This document shows positions 17,409-26,951 of a stretch of DNA of 64,000 bases, piece after piece. Within the stretch, counting starts at the first letter, position 1; every line of letters starts with the position of its first letter. A model generated the notes under the pieces. It searched no databases, had not been told where the DNA came from, and saw only the letters and a list, made by a program, of their open reading frames with translations. The stretch is taken from NCBI GenBank assembly GCA_963725185.1, contig CAVRXO010000006.1, forward strand, positions 1,984,001 through 2,048,000, written 5' to 3'. This DNA is from VAZQ01 sp963725185 (GTDB lineage: Bacteria > Pseudomonadota > Alphaproteobacteria > Rhizobiales > Xanthobacteraceae). The translations under genes and the position numbers were made by a program.

Positions 17409-19562
17409 TTATGCGTGCTCGGCGAGGTCGCCCAATGCGGCGACGAGCGGGCCGAGGTGGTCCCGATAGGCACGCCAACGCCCTTCCGAGCTGCGGTAGA
17501 TTGGGCGACGCACTTGGCTTGCGCTTGCGGTCCGCACCGGGCGGCGGGCCTGGTGGAACGCGATGCAGGCCGGATCCCATTCGAGCCCGCAATGATCGAG
17601 GAGCCGTCGCGCCGCGCCTTCGAGATCGGCGACCACATCTTCGTAGCGGATATCGAGCACACGGCCAGCCGGCAGCACGGCGCGCCAATGATCCATCAGC
17701 TCGGCGTATTTTCGGTAGTAGCGCCCGAGCTCGCCGAGATCGTAGCTGAAATCCTGCTCGGCCGTGAACAGCTTCGAATAGCACGACAGGCAGGTGTCGC
17801 GGGGATCGCGCACCACATGGATGATGCGTGCGCCGGGGAGCGCCAGATGGATCAGGCCGAGAAACATGAAATTGGCCGGCATCTTGTCGGTCACGCGCTC
17901 TGCGCTCGGGGCGCGACCTCGCAGCCCCGCGACATAAGCCTCTCCCAGCGCGCGCAAACGGCTCGCCGTCAGCGCCGGCACGTCCTCCGGGTAGCGCAAC
18001 GCCCCGCCGCCGGTGCCGCGCATCCGAACGACCTGCTCGTTGAAGTCCGCCAGCTCGCCGGCGCCGTGAACAGCGGGATGGCTCGCCAGGATCTGCTCCA
18101 CCAACGTCGTCCCCGAACGCGGCATGCCGACCACGAAGATCGGCAAGGACGAGGCGTAACCCACGTCCGATCTTGCCTCGATCAGACCCCGGTCGAAGAT
18201 TGAGCGTATGCGGTCGAAGACCCCGAGGGTTCCGGCTTCATCGTAATCGATCCGTCCGCGTTTGAGCGCGTTGCCCTCGCGCATGCTGACGAATGCCTGA
18301 TCGTAGCGGCCGAGATCGTCGTAGGCCTTGGCCAGCGCGAAGTCGAGCCGGCTCCGCGCGGTCACCGACAGGCCGTCGAGATTGCGCAGGCGATGCTCCA
18401 TCGCCCCGATATGCGGGTCGTCTTCAGTGAATTTCTTGGAGTCCGCCAAGTTGAAGTAATAGCCGGTTTCCTGCGGATCGAGCTCTACGGCCCGCTCGAA
18501 CGCCGCGCGCGCCGCCGCGAGCTCGCCGTTCTCCTTCAGGATATTGCCGATATTGTTGTGAGCGTCGGCAAGGTCGGGCTTGAGCGCGACCGCGCGGCGG
18601 TAGAGCGCGAGCGCGGCGTCCGATTTCTGCTGCTTGAAGCGTACCAGGCCCATCGCGTTGAGGGCATCGGCATCGTCGGGCGCCAGTGCGAGCGCGCGTT
18701 GCGCGGCCGTTTCGGCCTCCGGGACCTGATCCTGCTCGAGCCGCACCAGCGCCAGATAGGTCGCCGTCTTGGCGTTGTCCGGATTGAGCGACAAGGAGCG
18801 GGTCAGCAGCGCGCTTGCCTCCTCGAAGCGCTCGAACTCCTTGAGCGCCAGCGCCAGGTTGTTGAGCACGCCCGGGTCGTCGGGCTTGAGCGCGAGCGCG
18901 TGGCGGTAGGTCGCCTCGGCTTCCGTCTTTCGCCCCATGTCGCGCAGCGCCGTGCCCATATTGTTGATCGCGTCCGCATAGGCCGGGCGCAGCTGCAGCG
19001 CCTGCCGATAGGCGATCAGCGCATCTTCGTATTTCTTCTGCGCGCGCAGCGCGTTGCCGAGATTGCTGTGGGCCTCGACGTATTGGGGCGCGAGCACGAT
19101 CGCGCGGCGGTAATGCGTGACGGCGTCGTCAAATTCGTCGCGCTCGTAATGGACGATACCCACATTGTTGAGCGCCTCCGGCAGGTTGGGATCGAGCGCG
19201 AGCGCCTGCCGGCCGGCGGCGAGCGCCGCGTCGCGTTGACCCGCGAGCCGGTACATCTCGCCGAGATTGCAATGGTAAAGCGCGATCGTCCCATCGGCCG
19301 CGACGGCGCGGCGCACGCAGTCGAGCGCGGCAGTCGCGTTGCCGGCCTGGTGCGCCACGATTCCCAGAAGGTGCCAGGCGGACGCGCAATTCGGTTGAGC
19401 ACGCAGGATGTCGCGGCACAACGCCTCGGCCGCCGCCAGTCTGCCAGCCTGCTGGTGCTGGCTTGCAAGCGCGAGGGCCTCGTGGAGCGGCAGCGACAAG
19501 GTCACCGGGATTTCCGGCGCGCCGCCACTGCCGGCCGGACCGTTACGGTTGCCGTTGCTCAT
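17409..19562 (-). CDS. TPR-repeat sulfotransferase
   Basis: 717 residues from ATG 19562 (a TTG three codons upstream is also in frame). The first ~370 residues are about ten consecutive tetratricopeptide repeats with typical W-LG-A-Y...A/P spacing (ALNNVGIVHYERDEFDDAVTHY, DAINNMGTALRDMGRKTEAEATY). The C-terminal ~260 residues are a PAPS-dependent sulfotransferase: 5'-phosphosulfate loop GMPRSGTTLVEQILASHP near residue 478 and 3'-phosphate motif VVRDPRDTCLSCYSKLF. The architecture resembles eukaryote-like tyrosylprotein or glycan sulfotransferases found in alphaproteobacteria. It could modify surface polysaccharide or a secreted protein; the next genes upstream encode autotransporters, but no direct link is shown. 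Confidence 0.9.
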   Translation of the reverse strand: MSNGNRNGPAGSGGAPEIPVTLSLPLHEALALASQHQQAGRLAAAEALCRDILRAQPNCASAWHLLGIVAHQAGNATAALDCVRRAVAADGTIALYHCNLGEMYRLAGQRDAALAAGRQALALDPNLPEALNNVGIVHYERDEFDDAVTHYRRAIVLAPQYVEAHSNLGNALRAQKKYEDALIAYRQALQLRPAYADAINNMGTALRDMGRKTEAEATYRHALALKPDDPGVLNNLALALKEFERFEEASALLTRSLSLNPDNAKTATYLALVRLEQDQVPEAETAAQRALALAPDDADALNAMGLVRFKQQKSDAALALYRRAVALKPDLADAHNNIGNILKENGELAAARAAFERAVELDPQETGYYFNLADSKKFTEDDPHIGAMEHRLRNLDGLSVTARSRLDFALAKAYDDLGRYDQAFVSMREGNALKRGRIDYDEAGTLGVFDRIRSIFDRGLIEARSDVGYASSLPIFVVGMPRSGTTLVEQILASHPAVHGAGELADFNEQVVRMRGTGGGALRYPEDVPALTASRLRALGEAYVAGLRGRAPSAERVTDKMPANFMFLGLIHLALPGARIIHVVRDPRDTCLSCYSKLFTAEQDFSYDLGELGRYYRKYAELMDHWRAVLPAGRVLDIRYEDVVADLEGAARRLLDHCGLEWDPACIAFHQARRPVRTASASQVRRPIYRSSEGRWRAYRDHLGPLVAALGDLAEHA

Positions 19563-19659
19563 CTCGTTCAATCACACGACCGGTAGGCGAGGACCCTAAG
19601 CCTGCTGCCGAGAACCGCAATATCTGGATTGCCGCGCGTGGCGTTACCAAGCAAGCGAC

Positions 19660-19860
19660 CCTGTGTCCGCTCCCGACACAAATGGTTCATATCAAAGTAC
19701 ATACCCTCGTCGACCCTAGAACGGATCGGCTAGAAGGTTCCTATCGGGAACCCGGTCGTTTAGACGTCCGCAGGGGAGGGCCATCCGGCGTTTGGAGAAG
19801 TTTATTTCGAATGTTGCCGTCCGGCCACAGCTCCTTAAGATTCGGTAAATCGGGGTGTCA
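19660..19860 (+). promoter_or_regulatory. Leader of autotransporter 1, duplicated upstream of autotransporter 2
   Basis: The 378-bp gap before ATG 19941 contains a ~180-bp block that recurs at 23365-23540: a GACACAAA-TGGTTCA-TATCAAAGTACA stretch, GATCGGCTAGAAGGTTCC, and GGCGTTTGGAGAAGTTTATT. A conserved palindrome GGTTCC-TATCG-GGAACC is at 19736-19752. Conservation between two otherwise diverged flanks suggests a shared promoter or operator. No -35/-10 pair is obvious by eye. Confidence 0.5.
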
Positions 19861-19940
19861 GAGACCCGCCAATATTGGTGGTCGCAGGTTACAGTGAGTG
19901 CGGTCGGTCATGGTCCTCGGAACTGCGGGCGGGGTTCGAC

Positions 19941-22900
19941 ATGAGTAAGGTCGGGTTACGCGGCACGCTGCTGGCAACGAGTTCGGCACTGGCGCTCGTC
20001 ATTGGCGCGGAGGGTTCGGCCTTCGCCCAGTGCTTCTATAACAACCAGGCCGGCGGCGTCGACAATACCACCGCTCGGAATTGCATCAGCTACAACAGCG
20101 TCTCGCCTGGCTCGCCGTTCAGCGGCAATGTCATCAACGACACCACCGGCACGCTGACCCCGACCGGCGTCTATACCGGCGGCCACGGGACGAATCTTCC
20201 TGGAACCGCCTCCGGCATCAGCGTCCTCGGTTCCGGGACGACGCTCAATGGCAATATCATCAATAACGGCACGATCAACACCACTATGCAGACTGGTGGT
20301 CAAGGCGCGATCAATATCGGCGGCGGCGAGTCCGACCCTGGCCCGACGTCGGGCGCCGGGGCGACCGTGGTGGGCTCGATAACCAATAACGGCACGATCA
20401 CTGGCTTGGCTACGGGCATCAACGTGGTTGGGAATGGGACGTCCGTGACAGGCGCGATCACCAACAACCATATCATCACCGATAGCAACGTCGGCATTTC
20501 GGTTGGCAACAATGCATCAGTCGGGGGGATCACCAACGCCGGCGCGATCACCTCAACGCTCGCGCCGATCTCTGTGAGCGAAGCGACAGTGGCGGGCTCG
20601 ATCATCAATACCAATACCGGCAAGCTGACCGCTACCACCGGCACGGTCGGCATCGCGGTGGCCAACGGCGGCTCGATCGGGGGCTCGGTGGAGAATTTCG
20701 GCAGCATCTCCGAGGCCGGCACTTTCGGCACCGTGATCCAGGTACTGCCCAGCGCCGGGTCGCTGGCGCAGACCATCTCAGGCTCGATCATCAATGAGGC
20801 CGGAGGCACGCTGACGGGCGGAGTTGGAATTGGGATCATCGCTATCAACAACAACGCCACAATCCAGACCAACGTCGCCAACAGCGGTACGATCACCGCC
20901 GGCCTTACCGGCATTCAGGTCCTTAGCGCTACGGTCGGCGGCGCCGTCAGCAACAGCGGCACGATCACGGCGGCCGAAAACGGCATCCAACTGGTCAATC
21001 TGATCAATCTCGTCGGAACGACCTTTCACGCCACGACCGGGCCGGCGAGGGTCGGGGGCGGCGTCACCAACAGCGGGACGATCACCAGCAACGGAATCGG
21101 CTTTGCCGGCATCGGGCTCGACGGCGCCACCGTTGCGGGCGGCATCACCAACGCCGCCAGTGGCACCATCACCGCCACCAAAGGTGCCGGCATTTTGCTC
21201 AGCAATACCGGGACGGTGACATTTACGAGCGGGGTGGCCTACACGGTCAACGGGGGGCCGTCGTCGGTCGCCGGCGGCATCGCGAACCTAGGCTCGATCA
21301 ACGCCAAGACCGGCATCATGGTGACCGGCGGCAGCGCCGTGGCCGGCGGCATCACCAACAGCGGTAATATCACCGGCAGCCGCGCCGCCATCGATCTCAC
21401 CGGCGAAGGCTTGGCAACGACGGTGAATCAAATGGCCGGTACGATCACCGGCAACATCCTGCTTTCGGGGCTGGGCGACACCGTCAACGTCACCGGCGGC
21501 GCGATCTCCGGCAACATCACGGCGACCGGCGCCAGCGGGACGGTCAACTTCGCGCTCGGGTCCGGCAACACTTTCAGCTACGCCAACGCCATCTCGGGCG
21601 TCGCCGCCGTCAACGTGAACTCCGGCACGCTGTTCGACAACAGTTCGATCACGGCCACGACCGTGAGCGTGAACGGCGGCGCGCTGGCGCCCGGGCAGCC
21701 CGGCACCGCCGGCACCCTCAATGTGACGGGCAACCTGGTGTTCGCCTCGGCGGCCGCCTACCTGATCACCATCAACGGCGGCACGGCGGCCAAGACCGCC
21801 GTCACCGGCAGCGCTGCGCCGGGCGGTGCCTCGGTCAAGGTGGCGAGCGGCAGCACCATCAATTTCGGCCAGACCTACACGATCCTGACCGCGACCGGCG
21901 GGGTGAGTGGAAAGTTCAATCCCAACGTCACTTTCGGCAGCCTGAGCGGCACCCTGACCTACGATGCCGACGATGTGTTCCTGAGCTTCAACGGCGCCGG
22001 CAACCGGATCACGCCGCTGCTGCCGCCGGGAACGCCGCAGAACGTGCTCAACGTGGCGGGCGCGCTCGACAATTTCCTTGGCGCCGGCGGCATGCCGCCG
22101 GCCGGCTTCATGAACCTGTACGGCTTGACGCAGCAGCAGCTGGTGAACGCGCTGAGCCTGCTGTCGGGCGAAGCCGCCACCGGCGCGCAGGAGAGCGGCT
22201 TCCAGCTGATGAACTCGTTCCTGGCGCTGCTGACGGGCCCGGCCGGCAGCAGCGGCGACGGCAGCGGTCCGGCCATGCCGTTTGCGCCCGAACGCGCGCA
22301 GGCATTCCCCTCCGATGTCGCGCTCGCCTATGCGTCCGTGCTCAAGGCGCCGCCCAAGCCGGTAGCGCACTGGACCACATGGGCGGCGGCTTTCGGCGGC
22401 AGCAATCAGACCAACGGTGACCCGACCGTGGGCAGCCACGACCAGACCGCGCGCGCCGGCGCGGTCGCGGCCGGCATGGATTATCACGTCGCGCCCGACA
22501 CCATCCTGGGCTTCTCGCTGGCCGGCGGCGGCACCTCATGGGGGCTGTCGGGCGGCCTCGGCGGCGGGCGCAGCGACGCCTTCCTGGCTGGCCTTTATGG
22601 CTCGCAGCGCTGGGGGCAGTCGTATCTGTCCGGTGCCTTGACCTACACGTCCTATTGGATGTCGACCAACCGCAGCATCGCCGGCGTCGGCGCCGATACG
22701 CTCAATGCATCGTTCAATGCGCAGAGCTTCGGCGGCCGGCTGGAAGGCGGCTTTGTGGCGTGGTCGATGCCGCTGCGGGTCGTCCCCTATGCGGCCGTGC
22801 AGGCGCAGAGCTTCCGCTCGCCGGCCTATAGCGAGAGCGGCTCGCTCGGTGCGCCCGATCCGTTTGCGCTTTCCTATGCGGCACAGACCGCGACGGTGGT

Positions 22901-23213
22901 GCGCTCGGAACTGGGCAGCCGGTTCGACCGGCTGTTCGCGCAGGCCGACGGCAGCAGCGTCGATTGGTTCAGCCGCATCGCCTGGGCGCATGACTGGCAG
23001 AGCAATCCCAACCTGACGGCGACCTTCATCGGATTGCCGGCCGCGACCTTCGTGGTCAACGGCGCTCCGCCGCCCAAGGATCTGGCGCTCCTCACCGCGG
23101 GCGCCGAGTGGCGCATGCGCAACGGCTGGGCCCTCATGGGCAAGTTCGACGGCGAGCTCGCCTGCGGCTCGCAGACCTACACCGGCACCGCCAAGCTGAG
23201 CTACACGTGGTGA
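19941..23213 (+). CDS. Type Va autotransporter 1
   Basis: 1090 residues from ATG 19941; the in-frame ATG at 19875 would bury the signal peptide (LRGTLLATSSALALVIGAEGSAFA). The passenger (to ~residue 620) is built from short repeats of the type GSITNNGTITG, GGITNSGNITG and VAGGI, predicting a right-handed beta-helix exposed outside the cell. Then follow a linker (LYGLTQQQLVNALSLLSGEA) and a ~270-residue autotransporter barrel domain (WAAAFGGS, AAGMDYHV, GGRLEGGF) ending in LSYTW with a terminal aromatic residue for BAM recognition. There is no protease motif in the passenger. The last ~1.58 kb is nearly identical to gene 23670-26747. Likely adhesin-type; not proven. Confidence 0.9.
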   Translation: MSKVGLRGTLLATSSALALVIGAEGSAFAQCFYNNQAGGVDNTTARNCISYNSVSPGSPFSGNVINDTTGTLTPTGVYTGGHGTNLPGTASGISVLGSGTTLNGNIINNGTINTTMQTGGQGAINIGGGESDPGPTSGAGATVVGSITNNGTITGLATGINVVGNGTSVTGAITNNHIITDSNVGISVGNNASVGGITNAGAITSTLAPISVSEATVAGSIINTNTGKLTATTGTVGIAVANGGSIGGSVENFGSISEAGTFGTVIQVLPSAGSLAQTISGSIINEAGGTLTGGVGIGIIAINNNATIQTNVANSGTITAGLTGIQVLSATVGGAVSNSGTITAAENGIQLVNLINLVGTTFHATTGPARVGGGVTNSGTITSNGIGFAGIGLDGATVAGGITNAASGTITATKGAGILLSNTGTVTFTSGVAYTVNGGPSSVAGGIANLGSINAKTGIMVTGGSAVAGGITNSGNITGSRAAIDLTGEGLATTVNQMAGTITGNILLSGLGDTVNVTGGAISGNITATGASGTVNFALGSGNTFSYANAISGVAAVNVNSGTLFDNSSITATTVSVNGGALAPGQPGTAGTLNVTGNLVFASAAAYLITINGGTAAKTAVTGSAAPGGASVKVASGSTINFGQTYTILTATGGVSGKFNPNVTFGSLSGTLTYDADDVFLSFNGAGNRITPLLPPGTPQNVLNVAGALDNFLGAGGMPPAGFMNLYGLTQQQLVNALSLLSGEAATGAQESGFQLMNSFLALLTGPAGSSGDGSGPAMPFAPERAQAFPSDVALAYASVLKAPPKPVAHWTTWAAAFGGSNQTNGDPTVGSHDQTARAGAVAAGMDYHVAPDTILGFSLAGGGTSWGLSGGLGGGRSDAFLAGLYGSQRWGQSYLSGALTYTSYWMSTNRSIAGVGADTLNASFNAQSFGGRLEGGFVAWSMPLRVVPYAAVQAQSFRSPAYSESGSLGAPDPFALSYAAQTATVVRSELGSRFDRLFAQADGSSVDWFSRIAWAHDWQSNPNLTATFIGLPAATFVVNGAPPPKDLALLTAGAEWRMRNGWALMGKFDGELACGSQTYTGTAKLSYTW

Positions 23214-23245
23214 GGACGCCGCAGCAGTAGCGCGCTCCCCGCTTT

Positions 23246-23287
23246 ACCTCCCCCTGCAAGGGGGAGGTCGACCCGCGAAGCGGGTCG
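23246..23287. repeat. Double hairpin repeat after autotransporter 1
   Basis: ACCTCCCCC-TGCAA-GGGGGAGGT (23246-23268) followed directly by CGACCCGC-GAA-GCGGGTCG (23269-23287). It is a dispersed double-palindrome of the common rhizobial type (a related one is at 61911-62061). Position 33 bp after the stop would let it act as terminator or mRNA stabiliser. Confidence 0.6.
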
Positions 23288-23364
23288 GCTGGGGGTCACG
23301 CCAAACGCGCTCGATCGCGGCGTCCGCATTTGCCGGCCTGCTGGCGCTGGCTTGCGAGCGCGAG

Positions 23365-23540
23365 CGTCTGACACAAAAGGTTCACATCAAAGTACACACA
23401 CCATCGTCGGCCTCGAAAGGATCGGCTAGAAGGTTCCTATCGGGAACCCGGTCGTTGGCCCCCCGCACAGGGGAGCGATCCGGCGTTTGGAGAAGTTTAT
23501 TCCGAATGTTGCCGAGCGGCCACAACAGCTAAAGATTTGG
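23365..23540 (+). promoter_or_regulatory. Leader of autotransporter 2 (copy of 19660-19860)
   Basis: The 456-bp gap before ATG 23670 carries the same leader block, with the palindrome GGTTCC-TATCG-GGAACC at 23432-23448 conserved. At 23337-23365 it also contains a fragment (GCCGGCCTGCTGGCGCTGGC) that resembles the 5' end of the TPR-sulfotransferase gene at ~19443-19470. The ancestral duplication therefore included a piece of that gene. Confidence 0.5.
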
Positions 23541-23669
23541 GGTTGCACCGCCAACCGCGCTGAATCAAGGCGAGGCCGGTGATAACTTGGGTGCCGCAGG
23601 GGCAATGTCGTGGTCGCGGCGGAAGCTCCGGGAAGGCTACGGGGAGGTAGGGCCTCTCGGGGGACGATT

Positions 23670-26600
23670 ATGAGTCATCATCATCGGTTGCGCCGGACGC
23701 TGTTGGCGACCAGCTCGGCGCTGGCGCTCGTTGTCGGCATCGAGGGGTCGGCCCTGGCCACGCCGCCGCCGCCGCGGTGCACGGTGAACAATACGTTCGC
23801 CGGCCTCCCCAACACCACCACGATCAATTGCATCAGCTTCAATGACGGCGCCAGTCACAGCGGTGACGTCACCAATGCCAGCAACGGCACGATCACCGCC
23901 GTCCATCCCTATCCCCCGGTCAACCCCGGCACCAGCACCGGCATCAGCGTCGTGCGCTCGGGGACCACGCTCAACGGCAACATCATCAACAACGGCTCGA
24001 TCACCGCGCCACAGTACGGCATCAATGTGGGGGGCGGGGCCACAACTGGGAACATTCAAGGGGCCGGGGCGTCCCTGGTGGGCTCGATCACCAACAACGG
24101 CACGATCACCGGTGGCGGCGGCGGCGGCATTCTGGTGCGGCAGTCGTCGATGACGGGCTCGATCATCAACGGGGCGAGCGGCGCGATCAACTCCATCGGT
24201 GTCGCCATCGCGGTGACGGGGGTGCCCGGGACCCTGGTGTCGGTTGGAGGCTCGATCATCAATAGCGGCACGATCGCTCCCACCACCGCCAACGACGGCG
24301 TCTTTATTCAATATGCTTCCGTCGGCGGCTCGATCACCAACAGCAGCACCGGCACGATCACTGACAATGGCGGCTCCGGCGCCCTCGTCGTGGCGAGGGG
24401 GACGGTCGCGGGCTCGATCAGCAACAGCGGCATCATCAATGCCACGGGCAACAACGAAATCTTCGTGGATCGGGAGTTCGTCGCGGGCTCGGTCACAAAC
24501 AGCAATACTATCAATGCCGCTTTGGGAATCGGCATCAGCGGGATCCCGGCCGCCCCCGGCAGCATCGCCGGCAATGTCGTCAACAGCGGCACGATCATCG
24601 GCAGCAACAGCGGCATCATCCTTGCCGGGGCCACGATCGGTGGCAACATCACCAATACTTCCACCGGCCGCATCAGCGTCGCCGGCGGCATCGGCATTTA
24701 CGTCACCAGCTCGACCACGCCAGGAGGCGCCTCGGTTACCGGCGCCATTGTCAATCAGGGCTCGATCTCGGCCAAGACCGGCATCGTGGTGGGCGGTCTC
24801 GGCACCGTCACCGGCGGCATCACCAACAGCGGCAATATCTTGGGCACGCGCGCCGCGATCGACCTGCAGACGCTGTTCGGCGGCGAGGGTGCCCCGACGG
24901 TGATCAATCAACAGGGCGGTACCATCTCGGGCGCCATCCTGCTGTCGTCGCTGGGCGACACGGTCAACATTTCCGGCGGCGCGATCGCCGGCAACATCAT
25001 GGGGACCGGCGCCAGCGGCACGATCAACTTCGCGCCCGGGTCCGGCAATACCTTCAGCTATTCCAACGCCATCTCGGGCGTCGCCGCCGTCAATGTGAAC
25101 TCCGGCACGCTGACCGATAGCGGTAAGATCGCGGCCACGACTGTCAGCGTGAACGGCGGCACGCTGTTCGACAACAGCTCGATCGCGGCCACGACCGTGA
25201 GCGTGAACGGCGGCGCGCTGGCGCCCGGGCAGCCCGGCACCGCCGGCACCCTCAATGTGACGGGCAATCTGGTGTTCGCCTCGGCGGCCGCCTACCTGAT
25301 CACCATCAACGGCGGCACGGCGGCCAAGACCGCCGTCACCGGCAGCGCCGCGCCGGGGGGCGCCGCGGTCAAGGTGGCGAGCGGCAGCACCATCAATTTC
25401 GGCCAGACCTACACGATCCTGACCGCGAGCGGCGGGGTGAGTGGAAAGTTCAATCCCAACGTCACTTTCGGCAGCCTGAGCGGCACCCTGACCTACGATG
25501 CCGACGATGTGTTCCTGAGCTTCAACGGCGCCGGCAACCGGATCACGCCGCTGCTGCCGCCGGGAACGCCGCAGAACGTGCTCAACGTGGCGGGCGCGCT
25601 CGACAATTTCCTTGGCGCCGGCGGCATGCCGCCGGCCGGCTTCATGAACCTGTACGGCTTGACGCAGCAGCAGCTGGTGAACGCGCTGAGCCTGCTGTCG
25701 GGCGAAGCCGCCACCGGCGCGCAGGAGAGCGGCTTCCAGCTGATGAACTCGTTCCTGGCGCTGCTGACGGGCCCGGCCGGCAGCAGCGGCGACGGCAGCG
25801 GCCCGGCCATGCCGTTTGCGCCCGAACGCGCGCAGGCATTCCCCTCCGATGTCGCGCTCGCCTATGCGTCCGTGCTCAAGGCGCCGCCCAAGCCGGTAGC
25901 GCACTGGACCACATGGGCGGCGGCTTTCGGCGGCAGCAATCAGACCAACGGTGACCCGACCGTGGGCAGCCACGACCAGACCGCGCGCGCCGGCGCGGTC
26001 GCGGCCGGCATGGATTATCACGTCGCGCCCGACACCATCCTGGGCTTCTCGCTGGCCGGCGGCGGCACCTCATGGGGGCTGTCGGGCGGCCTCGGCGGCG
26101 GGCGCAGCGACGCCTTCCTGGCTGGCCTTTATGGCTCGCAGCGCTGGGGGCAGTCGTATCTGTCCGGTGCGCTGACCTACACGTCCTATTGGATGTCGAC
26201 CAACCGCAGCATCGCCGGCGTCGGCGCCGATACGCTCAATGCATCGTTCAATGCGCAGAGCTTCGGCGGCCGGCTGGAAGGCGGCTTTGTGGCGTGGTCG
26301 ATGCCGCTGCGGGTCGTCCCCTATGCGGCCGTGCAGGCGCAGAGCTTCCGCTCGCCGGCCTATAGCGAGAGCGGCTCGCTCGGTGCGCCCGATCCGTTTG
26401 CGCTTTCCTATGCGGCACAGACCGCGACGGTGGTGCGCTCGGAACTGGGCAGCCGGTTCGACCGGCTGTTCGCGCAGGCCGACGGCAGCAGCGTCGATTG
26501 GTTCAGCCGCATCGCCTGGGCGCATGACTGGCAGAGCAATCCCAACCTGACGGCGACCTTCATCGGATTGCCGGCCGCCACCTTCGTGGTCAACGGCGCT

Positions 26601-26747
26601 CCGCCGCCCAAGGATCTGGCGCTCCTCACCGCCGGCGGCGAGTGGCGCATGCGCAACGGCTGGGCGCTCATGGGCAAGTTCGACGGCGAACTCGCCCGCG
26701 GCTCGCAGACCTACACCGGCACCGCCAAGCTGAGCTACACGTGGTGA
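23670..26747 (+). CDS. Type Va autotransporter 2
   Basis: 1025 residues from ATG 23670, with GGGGGAC just upstream. The signal peptide (LRRTLLATSSALALVVGIEGSALA) parallels autotransporter 1. The passenger again has SITNNGTITG-type beta-helix repeats but differs widely in sequence and length from copy 1. From about residue 498 (base 25163) to the end it is almost identical to copy 1. It also has one extra unit of an internal repeat (TTVSVNGGTLFDNSSIAA) at the junction. The barrel domain ends LSYTW. Same export route and likely surface role; passenger divergence with barrel identity suggests antigenic or ligand diversification plus gene conversion. Confidence 0.9.
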   Translation: MSHHHRLRRTLLATSSALALVVGIEGSALATPPPPRCTVNNTFAGLPNTTTINCISFNDGASHSGDVTNASNGTITAVHPYPPVNPGTSTGISVVRSGTTLNGNIINNGSITAPQYGINVGGGATTGNIQGAGASLVGSITNNGTITGGGGGGILVRQSSMTGSIINGASGAINSIGVAIAVTGVPGTLVSVGGSIINSGTIAPTTANDGVFIQYASVGGSITNSSTGTITDNGGSGALVVARGTVAGSISNSGIINATGNNEIFVDREFVAGSVTNSNTINAALGIGISGIPAAPGSIAGNVVNSGTIIGSNSGIILAGATIGGNITNTSTGRISVAGGIGIYVTSSTTPGGASVTGAIVNQGSISAKTGIVVGGLGTVTGGITNSGNILGTRAAIDLQTLFGGEGAPTVINQQGGTISGAILLSSLGDTVNISGGAIAGNIMGTGASGTINFAPGSGNTFSYSNAISGVAAVNVNSGTLTDSGKIAATTVSVNGGTLFDNSSIAATTVSVNGGALAPGQPGTAGTLNVTGNLVFASAAAYLITINGGTAAKTAVTGSAAPGGAAVKVASGSTINFGQTYTILTASGGVSGKFNPNVTFGSLSGTLTYDADDVFLSFNGAGNRITPLLPPGTPQNVLNVAGALDNFLGAGGMPPAGFMNLYGLTQQQLVNALSLLSGEAATGAQESGFQLMNSFLALLTGPAGSSGDGSGPAMPFAPERAQAFPSDVALAYASVLKAPPKPVAHWTTWAAAFGGSNQTNGDPTVGSHDQTARAGAVAAGMDYHVAPDTILGFSLAGGGTSWGLSGGLGGGRSDAFLAGLYGSQRWGQSYLSGALTYTSYWMSTNRSIAGVGADTLNASFNAQSFGGRLEGGFVAWSMPLRVVPYAAVQAQSFRSPAYSESGSLGAPDPFALSYAAQTATVVRSELGSRFDRLFAQADGSSVDWFSRIAWAHDWQSNPNLTATFIGLPAATFVVNGAPPPKDLALLTAGGEWRMRNGWALMGKFDGELARGSQTYTGTAKLSYTW
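25163..26747 (+). repeat. Near-identical direct repeat of 21631-23213
   Basis: By eye fewer than 20 base differences separate these ~1.58-kb segments, which encode the linker and barrel of the two autotransporters. The upstream passenger halves are clearly diverged. The boundary falls inside a repeated TTVSVNGG codon block. Confidence 0.85.
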
Positions 26748-26951
26748 ATTGGAAATAGCGGATATGGCAAGGCTCGCCTATTTTCGAAGTGTCCCAAGAA
26801 TGACCACGAACCGGATAGTCTTGCGCGCCATACGCCGGGCAATCACGGGTATCTTGAATTACGCTGAATTGTTTTTGGGCGTTGCCCTAGCCGCGGGAAC
26901 TGAAGGTGGTGGTCTTGGGCTAGGCGGGACAGCTGCGATCTTTGGCTGAAA

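Noticed and set aside
23637..26021. 794-residue minus-strand frame antisense to autotransporter 2
   Set aside because: Arg/Ala/Gly/Asp-rich composition typical of the shadow frame of a high-GC gene; the plus strand has a full signal peptide, repeats and barrel.
19941..26747. Prophage or genomic-island boundaries around the autotransporters
   Set aside because: No integrase, att duplication or phage genes; the structure is explained by tandem duplication.
26749..26949. 66-residue plus-strand frame after autotransporter 2
   Set aside because: No ribosome-binding site beyond the overlapping stop, no conserved features.
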